6,387 bases of DNA from Caldora sp. SIO3E6 (GTDB lineage: Bacteria; Cyanobacteriota; Cyanobacteriia; Cyanobacteriales; Coleofasciculaceae): assembly GCA_010672185.1 (NCBI GenBank), contig JAAHHL010000421.1, positions 1-6,387 on the forward strand, read 5' to 3'. This document shows positions 1 to 4,673 of this stretch, piece after piece (positions within the stretch are counted from its first letter, which is position 1; each line of letters opens with the position of its first letter). Below the pieces are notes generated by a model. It ran no database searches. It was not told the DNA's origin and saw only the letters and a list, made by a program, of their open reading frames with translations. The translations under genes were made by a program, and so were the position numbers.

Positions 1-576
1 TGTGCTACCGGAGCCATCCCTGTTTTTTTACTCGGTAGATTTTGGACTGTACTTAGTTCTGCTTGGTTACACGGAGGTCTTTTTCACATTGCTTTTAACC
101 TAGTGTGGATTAATCAGACTGGGCCTCTTGTCGCTAAGTGCTATGGTGCAAGTCGGCTAGTGCTTATTTATACAGCTGCTTCCGTAGTTGGTTCTACACT
201 GACTAGCGTAGCTGGACAGTATTTTGATCAACTTCCTCAGATTCTACATGGTGCTAGTTTATCAATTGGGGCTTCAGGAGGTATCTTTGGCTTATTTGGA
301 GCATTAGTAGCCTATGGACAAGTTACCGGTGAAGGAGCCATTGGAAGACAATATTGGAACTATGCAGTAGTTCTGTTCCTGATTGGATTTATTATGCCTG
401 CTGTTGACAACTGGGGACACCTAGGAGGTTTTCTGGGTGGATACGCCATATCCCTTCTGCCTTGGTTAAATCCCAGCACTCCTGAAAGTCACAGACATTT
501 GTTAGCAGCGATCGCTTGTCTAGTTTTGACGGTGCTGAGTATCGTAGCATCCGTGGGACATGGACTAACGTATTAG
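1..576 (+). CDS. Rhomboid family intramembrane serine protease (5' end outside window)
   Basis: Integral membrane protease that cuts transmembrane substrates inside the bilayer using a Ser-His dyad. The frame is open from base 1, so the true start lies upstream; 191 codons are present. The signatures are complete. HGGLFHIAFN (bases 70-99) matches the GlpG-type H-x4-H-x3-N oxyanion/active-site helix. GASGG carries the nucleophile Ser (codon 274-276). DNWGHLGG carries the catalytic His (codon 418-420). Several hydrophobic segments are visible, including a last one after the catalytic His (about codons 167-185, LLAAIACLVLTVLSIVAS), which suggests an extra C-terminal membrane helix. A GTG at 103 could be taken as a start, but it would remove the HGGLFHIAFN helix and is wrong. 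The substrate cannot be inferred. The stop codon at 574-576 is followed immediately by a heptamer array. The family call is firm; the physiological role is unknown. Confidence 0.93.
   Translation, partial: CATGAIPVFLLGRFWTVLSSAWLHGGLFHIAFNLVWINQTGPLVAKCYGASRLVLIYTAASVVGSTLTSVAGQYFDQLPQILHGASLSIGASGGIFGLFGALVAYGQVTGEGAIGRQYWNYAVVLFLIGFIMPAVDNWGHLGGFLGGYAISLLPWLNPSTPESHRHLLAAIACLVLTVLSIVASVGHGLTY
508..515. repeat. HIP1 octamer GCGATCGC (one of four)
   Basis: Perfect HIP1 palindrome inside the rhomboid gene. Further perfect copies lie at 1300-1307 (TPR gene), 4993-5000 and 5221-5228 (both in the cyclase gene). HIP1 is a highly over-represented octamer in many cyanobacterial genomes, so four copies in 6.4 kb supports the taxonomic assignment. 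All four lie inside coding sequence. Confidence 0.9.
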
Positions 577-632
577 TTGTTTGTTGTTTGTTGTTTGTTG
601 TTTGTTGTTTGTCCTTTGTCCTTTGTTGTTTG
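577..632 (+). repeat. Heptamer array TTGTTTG/TCCTTTG, 8 units
   Basis: Eight head-to-tail 7-bp units starting on the first base after the rhomboid stop codon: five TTGTTTG, two TCCTTTG, then one TTGTTTG. The pattern resembles the short tandemly repeated repetitive (STRR) sequences known from filamentous cyanobacteria. The GT-rich strand is the sense strand of the gene it follows, so the 3' UTR would begin with this repeat. Confidence 0.92.
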
Positions 633-737
633 TACTAAGGTGATTTTTTCGGAAAGAAAGTACCAGCAAATCCAAGGTATGGCGTTTTACCCTATCGCTA
701 ACCGCCTTGGCAGCTTAAAAGCTGTTATGGAAATCAC
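633..737. other. Spacer between arrays with weak palindromes
   Basis: No ORF or RNA gene is recognised. A T6 run lies at 644-649. CCAAGG (672-677) pairs with CCTTGG (705-710), extended by a CG/CG step across a bulge. A small palindrome, CAGCTTAAAAGCTG, lies at 711-724. CTAACCGCCTTGGC (698-711) is, on the other strand, a 13/14 match to part of the element in the 3147-3242 junction. None of these forms a convincing intrinsic terminator for either converging gene. Confidence 0.4.
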
Positions 738-747
738 TGACAACAAA

Positions 748-796
748 TGACCAATGACCAATGACCAATGACCAATGACCAATAACCAATAACAAA
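748..796 (-). repeat. Heptamer array TTGGTCA (minus strand), 5 perfect plus 2 degenerate units
   Basis: Read on + it is TGACCAA five times (748-782), then TAACCAA and TAACAAA. A further degenerate CAACAAA lies at 741-747. It ends two bases before the stop codon of the minus-strand TPR gene. On that gene's sense strand the units are TTTGTTA, TTGGTTA and then TTGGTCA repeats, so the array is GT-rich immediately after the stop. The degenerate units are those nearest the gene and at the far edge, the usual pattern for an array homogenised in its middle. Confidence 0.92.
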
Positions 797-798
797 CC

Positions 799-1677
799 TC
801 AAGGACTCACCGTGGGAATTGGCTCTGGTACTTCCGTTGCCTCACCGGTAGGTGAACTTTCAGGTTCTGTTTGCTCTGGTGTACTGGCTAACTGTTTAAT
901 TTGGTCTTTGTGTTGAGCTGGTGCTAGAGAAATGGCTTTTGTGAAGAGGCTGTCAGCTTCTGCGGTTTTACCCTGTTGCTTGAGAATCAAGGCTTTACCC
1001 AAAACTGGTCTCCAGGCTTCTTGATCAGATTTAATCGCCTCATCATAGACGGTGAGGGCTTCTGTGTAGCGATTTTGGCTAGCATAAACCTGACCTAACA
1101 ACATCTGTACCCCAACGGTATCAATCGTACCAGGTTGAAACTCATTGATAGATGCTGCTGTTTTTAGCTTCTTTTGCAATTCGCCAATTGCTGCTTCTGG
1201 GCGACCCTGTTGTACCAATAGACTAACAAGACCTTGCAGTGCATTCATATTGCCTTGTTGCAGCGCTAGTACATCACGATAAGCTTGAGCTGCTCCCTCG
1301 CGATCGCCTACTTGTTGTTTGGCCTGAGCCAGTAAAATAACAAAATCAGTCTGCTCAGGATTTAGCTTGGCTAACTGCTCTAGGGGTGAGATCACTCCTT
1401 TGATATCCCCCAGCCGCAACCTTGATTCTACTAGACCTCGCAGTGCTGTCGTGTTGTTCGGCTCCCGCTGTACAACTAATTCATAGCCTTTAGCCTCAGC
1501 TTCGAGTTTTGCTTGTTGTTGAGCAGAAATTGTTGGTGTTGCCGCTGGTGAGGCTCCTGTAGTAGGCTGGTCTCCCCTGAAGACACTTCCGAGCAAAGGA
1601 ACCATCGAAATACCCACAAAGGCCAGCACTGCCAACACTAATACCAACTTTAACCAGGGACTGCGCTTTTGAGACAC
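799..1677 (-). CDS. Membrane-anchored tetratricopeptide repeat (TPR) protein
   Basis: 292 residues from a GTG start. A short basic N-terminus (SQKRSPWLK) is followed by one hydrophobic helix (about 9-29), then a Pro/Thr/Ala-rich linker (33-55). A helical TPR region spans about 57-255, with recognisable units such as EAKGYELVVQREPNN, DREGAAQAYRDVLALQQGN, NRYTEALTVYDEAIKSDQ and GKTAEADSLFTKAISLAPA. The C-terminal tail is rich in Pro/Glu/Thr/Ser (about 267-292). The topology suggests a TPR scaffold tethered to the plasma or thylakoid membrane; partners are unknown. Start choice: an ATG at 1744-1746 would add 23 residues. The GTG at 1675-1677 has an AAGGA Shine-Dalgarno six bases upstream and gives the clean basic-then-hydrophobic N-terminus. 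The gene is divergent from the 2119 gene and convergent with rhomboid. No specific function can be assigned. Confidence 0.85.
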   Translation of the reverse strand: MSQKRSPWLKLVLVLAVLAFVGISMVPLLGSVFRGDQPTTGASPAATPTISAQQQAKLEAEAKGYELVVQREPNNTTALRGLVESRLRLGDIKGVISPLEQLAKLNPEQTDFVILLAQAKQQVGDREGAAQAYRDVLALQQGNMNALQGLVSLLVQQGRPEAAIGELQKKLKTAASINEFQPGTIDTVGVQMLLGQVYASQNRYTEALTVYDEAIKSDQEAWRPVLGKALILKQQGKTAEADSLFTKAISLAPAQHKDQIKQLASTPEQTEPESSPTGEATEVPEPIPTVSP

Positions 1678-1683
1678 AAAATT

Positions 1684-1688
1684 TCCTT
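1684..1688 (-). promoter_or_regulatory. Shine-Dalgarno AAGGA deciding the GTG start
   Basis: AAGGA on the minus strand, six bases before GTG 1675-1677. The upstream in-frame ATG at 1744-1746 has no comparable site, so this site favours the shorter protein. Confidence 0.65.
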
Positions 1689-1752
1689 GAACTCCAACTA
1701 CAACATGTATGAACCCACTTCCAGATCTTACACTCTTGTAAGCCACTCCAGA

Positions 1753-1824
1753 CTAGAGGCAGCGTTCTTTTTTAGAGCGTCGTTGTTTATTTGTACGGGT
1801 TCTAGTTTTCTGAAGCAATGTCAT
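1753..1824 (-). CDS. Possible small basic leader ORF, 23 aa (speculative)
   Basis: ATG at 1822-1824, stop TAG at 1753-1755, between the minus-strand promoter candidate and the TPR gene. The peptide has 9 Lys/Arg in 23 residues (it begins MTLLQKTRTRTNKQRR). A GGTAGGAT stretch just before the ATG could be a ribosome site, but its spacing is very short. A 23-codon ORF can arise by chance and I recognise no homologue. It is listed only because it lies in the presumed TPR mRNA leader. Confidence 0.15.
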   Translation of the reverse strand: MTLLQKTRTRTNKQRRSKKERCL

Positions 1825-1838
1825 AATCCTACCAAAAT

Positions 1839-1867
1839 TTGGGCAACATAGAGCCTAGAGTTATTAT
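1839..1867 (+). promoter_or_regulatory. Candidate promoter for the 2119 gene
   Basis: TTGGGC (1839-1844), a 17-bp spacer, then TATTAT (1862-1867). The -10 matches sigma70-type consensus at 5 of 6 positions, the -35 at only 3 of 6. Its -10 overlaps that of the opposing promoter candidate. A second -10-like TACAAT at 1938-1943 has no fitting -35. Confidence 0.3.
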
Positions 1868-1891
1868 AGTTAGAGGATTTTACCAGTTAAA
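1863..1891 (-). promoter_or_regulatory. Candidate promoter for the TPR gene
   Basis: On the minus strand: TTTAAC (1891-1886), a 17-bp spacer, and a perfect TATAAT (1868-1863). Transcription would start near 1856, giving a leader of about 180 bases before GTG 1677. Confidence 0.4.
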
Positions 1892-2101
1892 AATTCCATA
1901 AACTTTACGGATATACCAACTATCCCATTGCATTTTATACAATAGGCAGGCTGATAATTAAGTTTCTTCACCTACAAGCATTTTTGGTTGCTCAACCTCA
2001 GGGCATAGTTCCTGAAACAGCCAGTAGCTAGGTAGTGTTGAATAAAAGACTCTTCTGAAGTCAGTCCAACCCCCATAAGGGTAATGTGTCTCCGCCGCGC
2101 T

Positions 2102-2117
2102 AGGAGGTTAGAGGTTA
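2102..2117 (+). promoter_or_regulatory. Duplicated Shine-Dalgarno made of a tandem heptamer
   Basis: GAGGTTA occurs twice in tandem (2104-2110 and 2111-2117), directly before ATG 2119. This creates two purine-rich anti-16S matches: AGGAGG (2102-2107), 11 bases from the ATG, and GAGG (2111-2114), 4 bases from it. Neither spacing is optimal, but no other in-frame start fits: an in-frame TAG lies at 2101-2103. Confidence 0.6.
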
Positions 2118-2118
2118 T

Positions 2119-3099
2119 ATGAATCTTTCTGTGAATCGGTCTACCGACTCACCCAAGTCTTCTGGAGTTGAGTTACCAGAAGAAGCACCACAAGTGCCAA
2201 ACCAGTCCCCAGAGACGCCAACTGGCGATTCTCCTAACGATACCAACTCAACTGCTACAGCTGATTCAACTGGGACTATGTCACCAAAAGTCGAGCGAGA
2301 GCAACCAATTCCTCCCCCAAGTGAAGCCAAGCAATACCGAGCTATTGGGCTAATCAAGGGACAGTATATGCCCTCAGCAGAACAGTTGACTCGAGGTACT
2401 TTAGTAACCACAGATGGAACCCTGATTGATGCCGTGTTACTGGGCAGGGTGATGAGCTTGGTCAAAAATCACTTGGACTTAGCACAACCCCATCTTTGGG
2501 TAGTTTATCCCCGGTCCAGGCAAGAAGACAATAACTTACACGTCCAAATTGTCGGTGTCTGGGAACCAGAAAAACTTCATCAAAAAACATCAACTACATC
2601 CCCAGAATCTGAAATAATTCCTGAAGAATCAGAAATAGAGACAGTTGAAGAGGTTTCTCAACCTGAAGTTGCACTCGCTTTTCAAGATGGCTATTTTTCT
2701 ATTCGCGGTGAAGTAATCTACCACTCAAAGGAGCAGGAGCGGGTAGTTATTAAGATTAGACAGTCTCCTCGTAAACAGTCAGAAGCGCCTAAGTTTTTTA
2801 AACTCAGCCTCAAGGGAAATTTGGGAGAAAAAGTACTTGGTCACTTTTGGGATTTACATGCCCAGTTGCAGGGGAATACTCTGTTAATTCAGGAAGCTAA
2901 CGACATTGGTATGATGCCGGTGAGGAAAAAACGACCAGGAGGTAAAAAACCTTTCCGCAAGAAACACTCCTATAAAAACAAGAAAGCCTCTAGCCAACGC
3001 TCCGGTAGTTCAGGTGAACGCCCAGTAACAGCACCAGCTAAACGTAGAGAGCCTTTACCCAAACCGATTAAGCATAGTCAAAAACGGAATGGAGGTTAG
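2119..3099 (+). CDS. Unknown protein: two conserved-looking cores, acidic linker, basic C-terminal tail
   Basis: 326 residues; I do not recognise a named family. Residues 1-72 are low-complexity Ser/Pro/Thr/Glu. Residues about 73-153 look like a compact alpha/beta core (YRAIGLIKGQYMPS, GTLVTTDGTLIDAVLLGR, HLWVVYPR, LHVQIVGVWEP). An acidic Ser/Glu linker follows (158-182). A second core at about 187-263 (FQDGYFSIRGEVIY, ERVVIKIRQS, FFKLSLKGNLGEKVLGHFWDLHAQLQGNTLLIQEA) reads as a short-strand barrel-like domain. Residues 268-324 are very rich in Lys/Arg (RKKRPGGKKPFRKKH, KRREPLPKPIKHSQKR). No signal peptide or membrane segment is present. The alternating beta pattern and basic tail would fit a cytoplasmic RNA- or DNA-binding protein, but that is inference only. 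The stop TAG (3097-3099) sits inside a heptamer array, with a second in-frame TAG at 3118-3120. Confidence 0.85.
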   Translation: MNLSVNRSTDSPKSSGVELPEEAPQVPNQSPETPTGDSPNDTNSTATADSTGTMSPKVEREQPIPPPSEAKQYRAIGLIKGQYMPSAEQLTRGTLVTTDGTLIDAVLLGRVMSLVKNHLDLAQPHLWVVYPRSRQEDNNLHVQIVGVWEPEKLHQKTSTTSPESEIIPEESEIETVEEVSQPEVALAFQDGYFSIRGEVIYHSKEQERVVIKIRQSPRKQSEAPKFFKLSLKGNLGEKVLGHFWDLHAQLQGNTLLIQEANDIGMMPVRKKRPGGKKPFRKKHSYKNKKASSQRSGSSGERPVTAPAKRREPLPKPIKHSQKRNGG

Positions 3100-3122
3100 G
3101 TGTTAGGTGTTAGGTGTTAGGT
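3095..3122 (+). repeat. Heptamer array GTTAGGT, 4 perfect units
   Basis: Four perfect 7-bp units. The first contains the stop codon of the 2119 gene. Orientation is GT-rich on that gene's sense strand. The array is inverted relative to the AACCTAA array at 3283-3303, so six of every seven bases of the two can pair. Confidence 0.92.
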
Positions 3123-3146
3123 AATGGGACAGTTATGATCCCTAAG

Positions 3147-3242
3147 TATAGCAACCGCCAAGGCGATTAGGACAAGGGGCTGCCATCCCCTTGTTAACTT
3201 GCCCTACTTGAGAATGTCTTAACTGCCCTGGCGACTGCTATA
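3147..3242. mobile_element. 96-bp palindromic MITE-like element
   Basis: The ends are 14-bp inverted repeats: TATAGCA-AC-CGCCA (3147-3160) and TGGCG-AC-TGCTATA (3229-3242). They match at 12 of 14 positions, with the two mismatches together. Inside, ACAAGGGG (3172-3179) and CCCCTTGT (3187-3194) form a perfect 8-bp hairpin with a 7-base loop. A near-direct repeat, TTAACTTGCCCT / TTAACTGCCCT, lies at 3194-3205 and 3219-3229. There is no ORF and no clear target-site duplication. It could be a non-autonomous transposon remnant or simply a structured intergenic palindrome. A T5 run at 3249-3253 lies seven bases beyond the right arm, so the large stem might act as a weak terminator for the plus strand. 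Confidence 0.55.
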
Positions 3243-3282
3243 AGAGTATTTTTGGCAAAATAACTCCAATTTACTTTTTCTT

Positions 3283-3303
3283 AACCTAAAACCTAAAACC
3301 TAA
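3283..3303 (-). repeat. Heptamer array TTAGGTT (minus strand), 3 perfect units
   Basis: AACCTAA three times on +, ending one base before the stop codon (3305-3307) of the minus-strand HcyBio gene. It is GT-rich on that gene's sense strand and inverted relative to 3095-3122. Confidence 0.9.
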
Positions 3304-3304
3304 A

Positions 3305-4504
3305 TTAATCTAGAGCAATTTGAGCATCCCATCGGTCTTGAGGTAAAAAGGAGCTGTTCATCGGAATTGGTGCTACTGGTTCAGTCAGGGAAAATTCCCC
3401 TTGCTCAATCCATTGCTTCAATTCCCCAGCTACTTGCCGTGAGAGAAAGATACTAGCCAGAGGAGCTACCCTTACTGATTTAGCATCAATCGTAATGTGA
3501 CCAGATTTTAATTGAGCATAGCTTACTAAACCAAAGGTAGGACGCACACGCCGGGGAATAGAAAAGTCCACAACAGGTGCGACAATGTCTTGATCTTGGA
3601 CAGCACAGTGTTGGACAACTTCTTCATTTAAGACTGGTAGCGGCACGCCAACACCCAGCATCAGAGAAGAACCATAATTTTTGAAATAGCAACCCCTAAC
3701 CCACTTAGAGTTCATCTGTTTCGCATCTCCAATTAAAGCAAGAGTTGCTGCCGGTCCTACTGGTATTCGGTTGGGAAGGCGTTTTTGCAGGGGGAAATGT
3801 TGGGTTCCTTCCCAAGCAACATAACCAATACCCCCACCGAGGAAAATCTTCGTGCCAATCCCAATTAGTTTGAGGTCTGGATCATTGAACAGGGGAGAAA
3901 TTGCTCCTGGGTTGGAGTAAACTGCATTAGAAAGCCTCGGTTGTAGGGGACCAAGATAAGTAAATAGGGGACGTTCTCCCCCATTAACGCCAACAATAAA
4001 ATTTTGATAAAGATTACGGGGATTAAATAAATAAAACTGGTTAATTGTCTTAGAAGTGATTGTTGTCTCAAAAGACGCCCTAGGATAGCAGTCTGTTACC
4101 TGTCCTAGAGCTCGCAGTTGTACGGCTTTACCAGCAATCAAGTCTTCAATGACGTGTCCACCGCCCCGTTCTTTTGATTCTTCAGTATCTGGAACATCAC
4201 CAGCACCAGTGGAGTTTGCTACTTGAGTTGCCCCTAAATACAAATCTACTGCTCCAAAGCCAGGGTAAGCAGGTACTCCATCCAACCAGCACTGGCGAAT
4301 TTTGATCGGTGGATCTGTATGTCCTAAATTGATAATTGCACCGGAAGACTCCATTGGTTCAAAAGTACCAGTGGTAATCACATCCACTTGTTTCGCTGCC
4401 TGAGTTACACCGACATCTGCCACCCGTGCTTTTAATTCTTCAACAGTCCATACCACTGCACAACGGTGGTGAATTTTGTCATTGATTTGAGCAACTGTTC
4501 GCAT
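3305..4504 (-). CDS. Homocysteine biosynthesis (HcyBio/DUF39, COG1900) family protein
   Basis: 399 residues, close to full family length, cytoplasmic, with no signal or membrane segment. Family features are recognised by eye: the N-terminal RTVAQINDKI...AVVWTVEELKARV, then DVITTGTFEPMESSGA, KIRQCWLDGVPAYPGFGAVDLYLGA, GGGHVIEDLIAGKAVQLRA and TDCYPR. A Gly-rich segment, KIFLGGGIGYVAWEGTQH, lies at 219-236. Cys residues are at 15, 72, 139, 272 and 300; Cys139 in TDCYPR is the one I believe is conserved. In methanogens this family, with a ferredoxin-type partner, makes homocysteine from aspartate semialdehyde and sulfide. The role in cyanobacteria is unclear, and no ferredoxin/CBS partner is visible here. 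The start ATG (4502-4504) fits the family N-terminus although its ribosome site is weak. The reading frame is intact. Confidence 0.85.
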   Translation of the reverse strand: MRTVAQINDKIHHRCAVVWTVEELKARVADVGVTQAAKQVDVITTGTFEPMESSGAIINLGHTDPPIKIRQCWLDGVPAYPGFGAVDLYLGATQVANSTGAGDVPDTEESKERGGGHVIEDLIAGKAVQLRALGQVTDCYPRASFETTITSKTINQFYLFNPRNLYQNFIVGVNGGERPLFTYLGPLQPRLSNAVYSNPGAISPLFNDPDLKLIGIGTKIFLGGGIGYVAWEGTQHFPLQKRLPNRIPVGPAATLALIGDAKQMNSKWVRGCYFKNYGSSLMLGVGVPLPVLNEEVVQHCAVQDQDIVAPVVDFSIPRRVRPTFGLVSYAQLKSGHITIDAKSVRVAPLASIFLSRQVAGELKQWIEQGEFSLTEPVAPIPMNSSFLPQDRWDAQIALD

Positions 4505-4529
4505 AGGAGCTAAGCCTTCAGCTTTTTAG

Positions 4530-4544
4530 ATTGTAATTTTTACA
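4530..4544 (-). promoter_or_regulatory. Possible -10 with overlapping palindrome before the HcyBio gene
   Basis: A TACAAT -10-like hexamer on the minus strand (4535-4530) lies about 26 bases before the ATG and has no good -35. It overlaps a perfect palindrome, TGTAA-TTT-TTACA (4532-4544), which could be an operator. The sequence is AT-rich, so this may be chance. Confidence 0.25.
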
Positions 4545-4618
4545 TCAAACTTTATTCTTCCTCAGCTCAACAAACCTTGCCAATATCCACTCAATTTAGA
4601 AACAGGCGGAAAAAGTTC

Positions 4619-4667
4619 AGATCCCCAAATCCCCAGAAGCCCGACTTCTTGAAGAAGTCGGGGATCT
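4619..4667 (-). terminator. Hairpin repeat, likely terminator of the cyclase gene
   Basis: CCCGACTTC (4640-4648) and GAAGTCGGG (4654-4662) form a perfect 9-bp stem with the five-base loop TTGAA. An outer pair, AGATCCCC (4619-4626) and GGGGATCT (4660-4667), gives a competing 8-bp stem that shares bases with the first. The structure begins 7 bases downstream of the cyclase stop, on the minus strand. There is no T run directly after the hairpin; the nearest, T5, is about 25 bases further. Similar hairpins are, from memory, dispersed in filamentous cyanobacterial genomes, so this is probably a repeat copy that may also terminate. Confidence 0.5.
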
Positions 4668-4673
4668 TCCACC

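Larger units (their letters stand above)
1678..2118. promoter_or_regulatory. Divergent intergenic control region
   Basis: 441 bp between the TPR gene (-) and the 2119 gene (+). It holds overlapping promoter candidates around 1839-1891, a possible 23-codon leader ORF on the minus strand (1753-1824), and small hairpins in the plus-strand leader: GGTTG/CAACC (1986-1997) and TCAGG/CCTGA (1998-2015). I looked for tRNA, RNase P RNA, tmRNA, 6S RNA and known riboswitch cores and recognised none. If the plus-strand promoter is right, the 2119 gene has a 5' leader of roughly 240 bases. Confidence 0.5.

Noticed and set aside
103..576. GTG at 103 as start of a 157-residue rhomboid
   Set aside because: The frame is open to base 1 and the active-site helix HGGLFHIAFN lies upstream of this GTG.
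577..796. CRISPR array
   Set aside because: Units are 7 bp head-to-tail with no unique spacers.
1669..1851. 60-codon plus-strand ORF
   Set aside because: It runs antisense over the TPR start and its leader, with no ribosome site and no recognisable protein features.
1851..2118. Structured RNA gene or riboswitch (RNase P, 6S, tmRNA, cobalamin, glutamine)
   Set aside because: I found no conserved cores of these RNAs; only small hairpins of 4-5 bp are present.
2115..2465. 116-codon minus-strand ORF opposite the 2119 gene
   Set aside because: It lies wholly antisense within the start of a well-supported gene, has no ribosome site and reads as low-complexity mirror sequence.
3172..3194. Intrinsic terminator formed by ACAAGGGG/CCCCTTGT
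   Set aside because: The stem is strong, but no T run follows in either direction.
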